Source: Algoriphagus oliviformis | GTDB lineage: Bacteria; Bacteroidota; Bacteroidia; Cytophagales; Cyclobacteriaceae | Direction: 5' to 3' | Assembly (NCBI RefSeq): GCF_017254915.1 | Contig: NZ_JAFKCT010000004.1 | Coordinates: 419,187 to 483,186 of the forward strand | Length of the DNA stretch: 64,000 nucleotides | Part shown: one piece after another, positions 1 through 10,421 of the stretch | Layout of the letters: every line of letters starts with the position of its first letter | Numbering within the stretch: the stretch's first letter is position 1 | Position numbers and translations under genes: made by a program | Notes under the pieces: model-generated | Seen by the model: the letters and a program-made list of their open reading frames with translations, nothing else | Told to the model about the DNA's origin: nothing | The model's database searches: none

Positions 1-458
1 CAGCTCGCCAGTGCGATCGTACCTACCCACATCAGGGCGGCCGGCATGCCAAACTTCCCACTGACCACCTGGATCGCAAACGGTAAGACCAGCAGGATCG
101 CGATGATATTCAGAGGCGACACAAAGGAACGGGTCAGCAGCATGCGGATGATCCTCCTTTTTCCAATCGGGAGATGCAACAGGCTCTCCAATTCCACCAC
201 AGGCAGCTTTTGGATAAAGTAGCGGTAAAGAAATTCACCCAGGAAGAAGTAGATCAGAAAGCTGTTGACCAAGGCGATGTGGTCTTGGCCGGGTACTACT
301 TTTTCCAGGATCAGCTTGAGCAAAAAGCCCGCACCTACCACATAGCTGAGCAAGATCAGCCCCAAAAACACCATAAGAATGTTGGCCAGGAGACTCTTTG
401 CAAAAGAAGTGGAGCGTAGGCTTTTGAGAAATTGCAATCGGGCAAGCGTAAAAAACAT
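1..458 (-). CDS. DUF5687-like membrane protein, N-terminal part
   Basis: The reverse strand is open from an ATG at 458 to the window edge, so about 152 N-terminal residues are visible and the C-terminus lies outside. The protein starts MFFTLARLQFLKSLRS and has hydrophobic stretches at roughly residues 20-50, 60-80 and 115-150, so it is an integral inner-membrane protein. The N-terminal pattern (soluble LxFLKSxRS start, then several helices with a 'LLxLPIGKRRIIRxxLxRS' type linker) matches my memory of DUF5687, a Bacteroidota family usually encoded next to an ABC ATPase and thought to be an exporter permease. The ATPase partner, if any, is outside the window. Confidence 0.7.
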   Translation of the reverse strand, partial: MFFTLARLQFLKSLRSTSFAKSLLANILMVFLGLILLSYVVGAGFLLKLILEKVVPGQDHIALVNSFLIYFFLGEFLYRYFIQKLPVVELESLLHLPIGKRRIIRMLLTRSFVSPLNIIAILLVLPFAIQVVSGKFGMPAALMWVGTIALAS

Positions 459-566
459 AGGTACGGATAGGGTTTAGATTCTAAAATGCGACATATACCG
501 AGCTGGCCGAATCGGGGACATGTAGGACTGGTCTTCCACCATCCCGGCCCTCAAGGCCTTCAAAAA

Positions 567-998
567 TCAAAAGTCGTCGTTGATCTCCAGCCAATAGCCG
601 TCGGGGTCGCGGATATAGATCTGCTTCACCCCGTCCACGCGATTGGTGATTTCCCCACTGACTCCGGCCCAGCTTTCGAAGGGATAGCTTTTCGCCCTCA
701 TATTGTCCACAAAAGCCCGCATGTCTGGGATGCTAAAGCAAAGATGGTTCACCTTTGACTTTTCCTCCGGCAGCTCTTTGGCTTCGATGAGGTGGAGTGC
801 GGAGCCGCCTCCGATGTCATACCAGGCGTGGAGTCCGTCTTTGAAAGGCTCTTCGATCTCATTCAGCTTCAGCACGTTTTTGTAAAAATCCATGCTCTTG
901 TCCAAGTCGGAGACGTGGACGGCGATATGGTTGACCTTGATCTGCGCGACCGAGGCGAGGGAAACCAAAAACAGGGCTATCGTCAGTAACTTCTTCAT
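567..998 (-). CDS. VOC (glyoxalase-like) protein with signal peptide
   Basis: A 143-residue protein. I chose the ATG at 998 because it gives a clean signal peptide (MKKLLTIALFLVSLASVAQ) directly before the VOC fold; the longer open frame up to 1082 adds an unlikely extension. The mature part carries the VOC pattern: KVNHIAVHVSDL at the first strand (metal-ligand His), 'HAWYDIGGGSALHLIE', 'NHLCFSI' and the C-terminal 'IRDPDGYWLEI' with the usual terminal Glu ligand. Family members are metal-dependent lyases, dioxygenases or binding proteins, so the substrate cannot be named. Predicted location is the periplasm. It is followed about 140 bases upstream on the same strand by a close paralogue. 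Confidence 0.85.
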   Translation of the reverse strand: MKKLLTIALFLVSLASVAQIKVNHIAVHVSDLDKSMDFYKNVLKLNEIEEPFKDGLHAWYDIGGGSALHLIEAKELPEEKSKVNHLCFSIPDMRAFVDNMRAKSYPFESWAGVSGEITNRVDGVKQIYIRDPDGYWLEINDDF

Positions 999-1136
999 GG
1001 GATGTCGGGATTTTGCCTTCGATAATAAGGCTTTTTGACCAAAGAAGCCCATTCTATCCGCAAAACCCACCCAAAATATCACCCCGCTTGGACTGAACCC
1101 CCACCCCTCTCCATCTTCTCGCTGGGCAAAACAGTC

Positions 1137-1526
1137 CTAAAAGTCGTCGTTTACCTCAATCCAGTAGCGGTCGGGATCACGGAAAAAAATCTGCCGGATG
1201 CCGTCTGGCCGAACATGGACTTCACCTTGATCCCCAGCCCAGTTTTCGAAGGGACAGTTTCTGGCTTTCAGGTTTTGGATAAAAGCGCCCATATCCTCCA
1301 CGCTGAAGCAGAGGTGGTTGGTCTTGGAGATTTCCTTTGGCGGAGCCAGTGCCAGCTCCTCGATGAGGTGCACAGTCGCACCGCCCCCGATGTCGTACCA
1401 GGCATGAAGTCCGTCTTTAAACGGCTCCTCCACCGCTTTCAACCCCAACACTTCCTCGTAGAAAGTCTGGCTAAGCGTCAAGTCGGCGACATGGATGGCA
1501 ATATGGTTGATCTTGATGGATGGCAT
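1137..1526 (-). CDS. VOC (glyoxalase-like) protein, cytoplasmic paralogue
   Basis: A 129-residue protein starting at ATG 1526 (MPSIKINHIAIHVADL); a longer frame to 1571 exists but begins before the fold. It shares long identical segments with the downstream VOC protein ('EEPFKDGLHAWYDIGGG', 'NHLCFSV', 'WIEVNDDF'), so the pair is a tandem duplication. Unlike its partner it has no signal peptide, which predicts a cytoplasmic location. The His of the first strand and the C-terminal Glu that would bind the metal are both present. One oddity is RDPDRYWIEV where the family normally has a Gly after the DPD. Substrate unknown. Confidence 0.85.
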   Translation of the reverse strand: MPSIKINHIAIHVADLTLSQTFYEEVLGLKAVEEPFKDGLHAWYDIGGGATVHLIEELALAPPKEISKTNHLCFSVEDMGAFIQNLKARNCPFENWAGDQGEVHVRPDGIRQIFFRDPDRYWIEVNDDF

Positions 1527-1594
1527 AGGCAAGTAGGTCAAAAAAGGCAAAGCCGGTGTATTTCGGCCCAAGATGGCCCCAATTTGGCGAAATG

Positions 1595-1625
1595 AAAAAA
1601 GCCAACCCTTTGCGGATTGGCTTTT
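1595..1625 (-). terminator. Rho-independent terminator of the S41 protease gene
   Basis: On the minus strand AAAAGCCAA and TTGGCTTTTTT form a hairpin with an 11-base loop followed by a T run. It lies about 20 bases beyond the stop codon of the protease gene at 1644 and before the VOC gene. Confidence 0.7.
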
Positions 1626-1643
1626 CTTGAATTTTCGCAGAGA

Positions 1644-3296
1644 TCACTCTCCTCCATCAGCGGTCAGATCGGTCGCCATCGCTATGCGATCTGCTTCGCC
1701 AAAGAGGTTCAGCGCCTGTTGATACACCTCGTTGATATCATTGATGACTCGGTAGAAGGCATTGTCGTCGTAGATCTGACGTCCCAGATGCGCTTTGACC
1801 AGCAGCCTCAGGTATTCCTTGGACTTGTTGAAGTCTTTGGAGTCAAACTCCACCTTGTTTTTCTTGCCGTACTCGACCAGATCCATCAGCATCGCGTCGC
1901 TCACCTTGTAGTCTTTGTAATACTGGTCTAGGCTCATGGACGAGAAGTTCGCCTTGTTTTTGTTCGCATAGTCCAGGACAAACTCTCGGGAAGCATCCGT
2001 GCTAAAGAGACGATTGACATAGGCACTGTTCATGGTCGTGTCGAGCGGCACGAAATAATCCGGCATGATGCCGCCGCCGCCATAGACCGTCCTGCCTTTT
2101 TTGGTTTCATATTTTAGGCTGTCGTTGAAGCTGATGCTGTCCGCGGAGAAGAACTCCCCGTGGGTATAGCGATTCATCAGGTCCGTTTCGTAAGCTTCAT
2201 AGTTATGGTCGTAGGGCTTTTGGATGGATCTGCCGGACGGGGTAAAATACCTCGCGATGGTCAATCTCAGCTCGGCTCCGTCAGAAAGGTCGATCGGCAT
2301 CTGCACCAATCCCTTGCCGAAAGAACGTCTGCCCACGATCAGGCCGCGGTCGTTGTCCTGGATAGCTCCCGCCAAAATCTCGGATGCCGAGGCTGATCCT
2401 TCGTTGATCAGGACGATCACCGAACCTTCCTCAAACATGCCTGGCTTGAAGGCAAAGGCTTTTTGGCTGTATTGGCTGACCTTGCCCTCTTGGGACACGA
2501 TCAGATCCCGGTCTCCAAGCAACTCGTCGGCCATGTTGATCGCCGCGCCCATGTATCCGCCTGGATTGCCCTGAAGGTCGATGATCAGCTTCTTCATCCC
2601 TTTGGACTGCAGGTCTGTCAGGGAGGTCTTAAACTCCTCATAAGTCGTGGCGGCAAAACGGCTCACCTTGATGTAGCCGATCTCGTTGGTGACCATGTAG
2701 GAAGCATAGATGCTGTATTGCGGGATCTTGTCCCTGGTGATCTCGTAGGAGATCAGTCCAGGCTGGTTTTTGCGTTTGATGTCCACGACGACCTTGGAGC
2801 CTCTTGGGCCTCTCAGGTGGTCAAACACATCCCGGTTGGTGATGCCTATCCCGGCCACGTTCTCCCCGTCCACTTTGATGATCTGGTCTCCGGACTGTAT
2901 GCCCAGTGCCTCAGATGGGCCACCGGTCAGCGGCGCCACCACGTAGATGGTATCGCGTATGATGCCAAACTCCACGCCTATGCCGTCAAATTCTCCCTCA
3001 AGCTGTGACTGAGCCAGGGAAGCGTCCCGAGCAGGGATATAGCTGGAGTGCGGGTCTAGGTTTTCGAGCATCTTGGTGATCCCATATTCCACCAGCTCGT
3101 TGGTGTTCACACTGTCCACGTAGTCGCGGTTGATATAGGTCATGATCTCTTGGAGCTTGTACAGCGCAGCCCGCAAGTCGTTCTGGTTGCTTTTTGGCTC
3201 CGCAAAAGTCGCCCCAATCCAAATCCCCGCAGAAATGGCCAGTGCGAGAATGATCGGAAGCCGGATTTGTGATTTGGTATTCTTTGTCTCGCTCAC
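1644..3296 (-). CDS. S41 C-terminal processing peptidase (Ctp family)
   Basis: A 550-residue protease of the tail-specific/CtpA type, which trims or degrades periplasmic proteins from the C-terminus. It has an N-terminal membrane anchor (about residues 12-31), a PDZ domain near 95-175 (GEFDGIGVEF, 'GIQSGDQIIKVDG') and the S41 catalytic core. The active-site serine lies in GSASASEI (300-307) and the general-base lysine is K328 in GRRSFGKG, a normal spacing for the Ser-Lys dyad. The C-terminal 150 residues are an alpha-helical tail common in Bacteroidota homologues. It is monocistronic, divergent from the hemerythrin gene, and ends at a terminator. Confidence 0.93.
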   Translation of the reverse strand: MSETKNTKSQIRLPIILALAISAGIWIGATFAEPKSNQNDLRAALYKLQEIMTYINRDYVDSVNTNELVEYGITKMLENLDPHSSYIPARDASLAQSQLEGEFDGIGVEFGIIRDTIYVVAPLTGGPSEALGIQSGDQIIKVDGENVAGIGITNRDVFDHLRGPRGSKVVVDIKRKNQPGLISYEITRDKIPQYSIYASYMVTNEIGYIKVSRFAATTYEEFKTSLTDLQSKGMKKLIIDLQGNPGGYMGAAINMADELLGDRDLIVSQEGKVSQYSQKAFAFKPGMFEEGSVIVLINEGSASASEILAGAIQDNDRGLIVGRRSFGKGLVQMPIDLSDGAELRLTIARYFTPSGRSIQKPYDHNYEAYETDLMNRYTHGEFFSADSISFNDSLKYETKKGRTVYGGGGIMPDYFVPLDTTMNSAYVNRLFSTDASREFVLDYANKNKANFSSMSLDQYYKDYKVSDAMLMDLVEYGKKNKVEFDSKDFNKSKEYLRLLVKAHLGRQIYDDNAFYRVINDINEVYQQALNLFGEADRIAMATDLTADGGE

Positions 3297-3441
3297 TTTT
3301 TCTCTGATTTTGTATTCAAGTAACTCAAACTATCGATAAATGATCCATGAAGGAAACCGATTTTAGATAAAATTAACGATTGTTTGTACGGGAGGGGGCG
3401 CTAAAGGTCAGATTTATTCCCGTTTTTCCTCCAAAAAAAAT

Positions 3442-3449
3442 TAATTTTG
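3442..3449 (+). promoter_or_regulatory. Possible Bacteroidota -7 promoter element
   Basis: TAATTTTG matches the TAnnTTTG consensus of Bacteroidota housekeeping promoters exactly. It sits only four bases before the ATG at 3454, so transcription from it would give a leaderless or nearly leaderless mRNA. No clear -33 TTG element is seen at the expected distance, so a chance match is possible. Confidence 0.3.
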
Positions 3450-3453
3450 TCCA

Positions 3454-4212
3454 ATGTACTCGAATCGGGATTTCGAAAAGTCGTCTGTTGGTGAACTAGT
3501 TTCAGAAAACTATGTCTTTGCGGCTGTCCTGCACTATTTCGGTATCAGCTTCTACCAGTACCCGACAGATTCTTTGGAGAAAGTCTGCCGACGCCACAAG
3601 GTCAATCCGCGGACTCTGGTCTCCGAGCTGGAGTCCTGGGCCAAGCGTGTAGATCCCACGCCCGAGGAGCTTTACCTGAACCCCATCGAGCTGCTGGTGG
3701 CTTACCTCAAAAAGAAGCACTACTTCTTTGTCCGCCAAGAGCTCCCCTTTCTCTCCAACCTGATCTCTGGCATAGAGCCGGAGCCTCGATTTGGGCCTCT
3801 GATGGCTGATCTGCGGATCATGTTCCCGTTGTTTGTGGAGGACTTCATCCACCACATCCACGAGGAGGAAAGCCGCCTCTTCAAGCGCATCGAAGTACTC
3901 CAGGACATCGAGGACGGACACTATCAGGTCCGGGATGCGCTGATCATCCTGGAAAAAGACCCCATCCACCTGATGGCAGACCAGCATGAAGTCCATGACG
4001 ACGAAATGGAAGGCATACGCCGGCTGACCCGGGACTATTTCCTCGAAGCCGATGCGCCGCTGACGATGAGAGTACTCTACCACGAGCTTCAAAACTTTGA
4101 GCGGGAGCTCTCCATCCATGCCAAGATCGAGGACGAACTGTTGTTTCCGAAGGCCGTGGAACTGGAGAAAGAAGCGCTCCGCAGAATCCGAAAAAAAATC
4201 CAAACCAACTGA
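3454..4212 (+). CDS. RIC/ScdA/YtfE-like hemerythrin-domain protein
   Basis: A 252-residue protein with the architecture of iron-sulfur cluster repair (RIC) proteins: an N-terminal ScdA_N/DUF542-like helical domain (residues 10-62, SVGELVSENYVFAAVLHYFGI) and a C-terminal hemerythrin domain (about 85-245) rich in likely iron ligands, for example FIHHIHEEE, 'DQHEVHDDE' and 'HAKIEDELLFP'. Canonical RIC proteins carry a Cys-Cys pair in the N-terminal domain (DFCCGG); here the matching position reads ISFYQYP (31-37), so this pair is missing. Iron binding by the second domain is likely, but classical cluster repair is doubtful. It overlaps ruvX by one base (TGATG), so the two are probably co-transcribed. 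Confidence 0.8.
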   Translation: MYSNRDFEKSSVGELVSENYVFAAVLHYFGISFYQYPTDSLEKVCRRHKVNPRTLVSELESWAKRVDPTPEELYLNPIELLVAYLKKKHYFFVRQELPFLSNLISGIEPEPRFGPLMADLRIMFPLFVEDFIHHIHEEESRLFKRIEVLQDIEDGHYQVRDALIILEKDPIHLMADQHEVHDDEMEGIRRLTRDYFLEADAPLTMRVLYHELQNFERELSIHAKIEDELLFPKAVELEKEALRRIRKKIQTN

Positions 4213-4625
4213 TGGCCAGAATTCTCGCGATAGATCTGGGAACCAAACGCACCGGCTTGGCCGTTACCGATCCGCTGCAAATCTTGGCAAATCCCCTCGA
4301 AACCATCGAAACGAGCCAATTGATCTTCTTTCTGAAAAGCTACTGTGCCAAAGAAGAAGTGGAAACCCTCGTGCTCGGACTCCCCATCCGCCTCGACGGC
4401 CAGGACAATGAGATGACCCCAAGAGTAATGAAACTGAAGGAAGACCTGCAGCAGGTTTTTCCCGACAAAAAAATAGCCCTGGTAGATGAGCGATTTACCT
4501 CCAAAATGGCCATGCAGAGCATGATCGCCATGGGCAGCAAAAAGAAAGACCGCAGGGAAAAAGCCGGAAACCTGGACAAAGTATCCGCGGCAATCATATT
4601 ACAATCTTACCTCGAACAGAAATGA
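4212..4625 (+). CDS. ruvX: Putative pre-16S rRNA nuclease / RuvX-YqgF
   Basis: A 137-residue protein of full family length with an RNase H-like fold. The first strand ILAIDLGTKRTGLAV supplies the catalytic Asp (D7), 'LVLGLPIRLDGQ' is the conserved second-strand region, 'VDERFTS' supplies the Glu and the C-terminal 'DKVSAAIILQSYL' the last acidic residue. In E. coli the family member processes the 5' end of 16S rRNA; it was also annotated as a Holliday junction resolvase. It is translationally coupled at both ends, overlapping the hemerythrin gene by one base and def by four (ATGA), which indicates a single operon. Confidence 0.95.
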   Translation: MARILAIDLGTKRTGLAVTDPLQILANPLETIETSQLIFFLKSYCAKEEVETLVLGLPIRLDGQDNEMTPRVMKLKEDLQQVFPDKKIALVDERFTSKMAMQSMIAMGSKKKDRREKAGNLDKVSAAIILQSYLEQK

Positions 4626-5176
4626 TTTACCCCATAGTCGCCTACGGCAACCCCATCCTCAAAAAAGAAGCGGAGGAAATCGCCGAAGGCACCGACATCA
4701 GTGCCCTGATCAACGACATGTACGCCACCATGGACCATGCCAACGGCGTGGGCCTCGCCGCTCCCCAGATCAACCAGGGTGTACGGCTCTTTGTCATCGA
4801 CAGCTCCCTGATGCTGGATGAGGACGATGAGGAGAAGGGCATCCGACGCACCTTCATCAACCCCATCATCCTGGACGAGTACGGAGACGACTTTGGCTTC
4901 GAGGAAGGCTGCCTCAGCATCCCGGAAGTACGGGCAGAGATCATCCGCCCGGAAAAGCTGACCATCGAATACTTTGACGAAAACTGGAACCTCAAGGAAG
5001 AGGAGTTTTCCGGCATGACCGCCCGCGTCATCCAGCACGAATACGACCACCTCGAAGGAATTCTATTCGTCGACTACCTGAAGGGCTTGAAAAAACGCCT
5101 GATCCAGTCTAAATTGATCGACGTCAGCAAGGGCAAAGTCTCCACTGACTACCGCATGATCTATCCCCTACGCTAG
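4622..5176 (+). CDS. def: Peptide deformylase
   Basis: A 184-residue peptide deformylase, which removes the formyl group from the N-terminal methionine of nascent proteins. All three signature motifs are intact: GVGLAAPQ (42-49), EGCLS (95-99) with metal ligand C97, and QHEYDHLEG (138-146) with the HExxH metal/catalytic motif. An acidic insertion (LDEDDEEKG, around 65-73) is common in Bacteroidota versions. The start codon overlaps the ruvX stop and the gene ends one base before the next start, so it is the third gene of the operon. Confidence 0.97.
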   Translation: MIYPIVAYGNPILKKEAEEIAEGTDISALINDMYATMDHANGVGLAAPQINQGVRLFVIDSSLMLDEDDEEKGIRRTFINPIILDEYGDDFGFEEGCLSIPEVRAEIIRPEKLTIEYFDENWNLKEEEFSGMTARVIQHEYDHLEGILFVDYLKGLKKRLIQSKLIDVSKGKVSTDYRMIYPLR

Positions 5177-5974
5177 ATGGGACGAAGCCCAGAACTCCGC
5201 ATATCCTTGGTACAGACCGACCTGCACTGGCAGGACAAGACGGCCAATCTCGCCATGCTGGAGGAAAAAATCTGGGGTCTCAAAGGCAAGACTGACCTGA
5301 TCGTCCTGCCGGAAATGTTCCCTACCGGCTTCAGCATGGAGGCTTCCAAGCTCGCCGAGCCCATGAACCTGACCGTGTGCAAGTGGATGAAGCAGATGGC
5401 CGCCCACACCAAGGCCACCGTCACCGGAAGCGCGATCATCTCCGAGGGCGGAAAGTACTTCAACCGCCTGCTCTGGGTCAATCCGGACGGCTACATCGAG
5501 CACTACGACAAGCGGCATCTTTTCCGCATGGCCCAGGAGGAAAAGACTTTTTCCCCAGGACCAAAGCTTCCGGTCTTCAACGTGAAGGGTTGGGAAGTCT
5601 GCCCCCAGGTCTGCTACGACCTGCGCTTCCCCGTTTGGTCCAGAAACACCTGGGAAAACGGCGTGGCCAGCTACGACTTGGTCTTCTACATCGCCTCTTG
5701 GCCCGCAGCGCGGACTTCCGCTTGGGATGCCTTGCTGCCAGCCCGCGCCATCGAAAACCTCTCCTACTCCCTCGGGGTCAACCGCATCGGCACCGACGGC
5801 AACGGAATCCCCTATGTCGGGCACTCGGCGGCCTATGATTTCCGAGGGGAAAAACTTGCCGATCTGGGCGAAAAAGACGAAATCCAAACCGTCACGCTTT
5901 CAGCCCAAAAACTGGAAGAGTTTCGGGAAAAATTCCCCGCCTGGAAAGACGCCGACGACTTCAATGTCCTCTGA
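5177..5974 (+). CDS. Nitrilase-family omega-amidase (YafV-like)
   Basis: A 265-residue carbon-nitrogen hydrolase with the Glu-Lys-Cys triad: E46 in LIVLPEMFPTGF, K112 in HYDKRHLF and C146 in QVCYDLRFPVW. The sequence around these residues is of the YafV/omega-amidase type, which hydrolyses the open-chain omega-amide 2-oxo acids produced from glutamine and methionine-salvage transamination. It starts immediately after the def stop codon, consistent with read-through transcription of the ruvX-def unit. The assignment to the enzyme class is firm; the exact substrate is inferred from similarity. Confidence 0.88.
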   Translation: MGRSPELRISLVQTDLHWQDKTANLAMLEEKIWGLKGKTDLIVLPEMFPTGFSMEASKLAEPMNLTVCKWMKQMAAHTKATVTGSAIISEGGKYFNRLLWVNPDGYIEHYDKRHLFRMAQEEKTFSPGPKLPVFNVKGWEVCPQVCYDLRFPVWSRNTWENGVASYDLVFYIASWPAARTSAWDALLPARAIENLSYSLGVNRIGTDGNGIPYVGHSAAYDFRGEKLADLGEKDEIQTVTLSAQKLEEFREKFPAWKDADDFNVL

Positions 5975-6015
5975 AATCCATTCCGCTTTAATTCCCCGAC
6001 TTTACTCGGTCGGGG

Positions 6016-6045
6016 TTTGACACAAGCCTAATTTTCGTATTTTAG
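6016..6045 (+). promoter_or_regulatory. Candidate promoter for isocitrate dehydrogenase
   Basis: TTTG (6016-6019) and TATTTTAG (6038-6045) are separated by 18 bases and resemble the Bacteroidota -33/-7 pair (TTTG, TAnnTTTG) with one mismatch in the -7 box. It lies about 100 bases before the ATG at 6147. Tentative. Confidence 0.3.
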
Positions 6046-6131
6046 GCGCGAAAAATTCAGACCCTGTCCCTCTTTTTTTGACCGATGGCCGCGGCCAGCA
6101 CCCAAAAAGCAAACAGGCAAATCCTTTTTAG

Positions 6132-8378
<2,247 letters not shown>

Positions 8379-8384
8379 ACCAAG

Positions 8385-8411
8385 AAAAGCCGGCTCTGTC
8401 CGGCTTTTTTT
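8385..8411 (+). terminator. Rho-independent terminator after icd
   Basis: AAAAGCCGG, a six-base loop, then CCGGCTTTTTTT, starting six bases after the isocitrate dehydrogenase stop codon. Confidence 0.85.
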
Positions 8412-8555
8412 GTCCCTGCTTCCACATCGGTCGCCGGGATAGGAAAACCCACCAAAGCATGGACGAACGCATTTTTGAACGCCTGTGGCAAAAATTTTCA
8501 AAGCCGAAATCGTTTGAACTTGAAATGAATGTCATTCGCCCTTGGTAGGGATTAA

Positions 8556-9680
<1,125 letters not shown>

Positions 9681-9685
9681 TCTCC

Positions 9686-9713
9686 AAAAGCCCCGAAATT
9701 TCGGGGCTTTTTT
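9686..9713 (+). terminator. Rho-independent terminator after gap
   Basis: A perfect 28-base palindrome, AAAAGCCCCGAAA followed by its complement and ending in a T run, five bases after the GAPDH stop codon. The symmetry means it could also stop transcription from the other strand. Confidence 0.88.
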
Positions 9714-9777
9714 CGTTTTAAAAGGCAAGTGCACTTAGGCGGGGAAAAATCCCCGGCAAACCGTAAACCTCACGATC

Positions 9778-10398
9778 ATGTATCTGCCTTTCTTTCCCCT
9801 GAAACTCGTCGCCTTTCCCGGAGAGGAGCTCAACCTCCACATCTTCGAACCGCGCTACAAGGAACTGCTCTCCGACATCGAGCAAAGCGGCGGCACTTTT
9901 GGGATCTGCGTTTACTTGGATAAGCTGAGCAGTTTTGGCACCGAGGTAGCCTTGGAAAAAATCAACAAGCGCTACGACGATGGGCGACTGGACATCCGGC
10001 CCCGTGGCCTGCGGGCCTTCCGTATCCTGAGTTTTGACAACCCGATGAAGGACAAGCTCTATGCCGGTGGCACGGTCTCCTTCCTCGGCGACGATCCCAA
10101 GATACCGGACTTCCTCCATCATGAGTTTGTTTTTTACCTCAAGGAGATGCTCCGTTTGCTCAACTTCCAGGGGGAATTTGATCCTGGCAAGGCTAACTCC
10201 TACACGTTTGCACACAAGCTGGGGCTGAAGCTTGAAGAGGAGCTGGAACTGCTACAGATGGGATCGGAAAGCGCACGAACGGAGTTTCTGATCAGACATT
10301 TCAAGCGGATGATCCCGGTCATCAAAGCCGTGGAACAAGCCCGGGAAAAAATCAAGCTGAACGGCCATTTCAAGCACCTAGACCCATTGAATTTTTAG
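9778..10398 (+). CDS. Lon substrate-binding (LON N-terminal) domain protein
   Basis: A 206-residue stand-alone LON N-terminal domain protein. The start LPFFPLKLVAFPGEELNLHIFEPRYKELL is the diagnostic opening of this domain, followed by 'GIRPRGLRAFRIL'-type sequence and a helical C-terminal half (residues 120-200) with 'SESARTEFLIRHFKRMIPV'. There is no AAA+ or protease domain, so it cannot be the Lon protease itself; family members are often thought to bind or deliver substrates, but no firm role is known. It is convergent with the sulfatase gene, 24 bases apart. Confidence 0.88.
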   Translation: MYLPFFPLKLVAFPGEELNLHIFEPRYKELLSDIEQSGGTFGICVYLDKLSSFGTEVALEKINKRYDDGRLDIRPRGLRAFRILSFDNPMKDKLYAGGTVSFLGDDPKIPDFLHHEFVFYLKEMLRLLNFQGEFDPGKANSYTFAHKLGLKLEEELELLQMGSESARTEFLIRHFKRMIPVIKAVEQAREKIKLNGHFKHLDPLNF

Positions 10399-10421
10399 AA
10401 ATCGGCTAGAGCCAAACCTTG

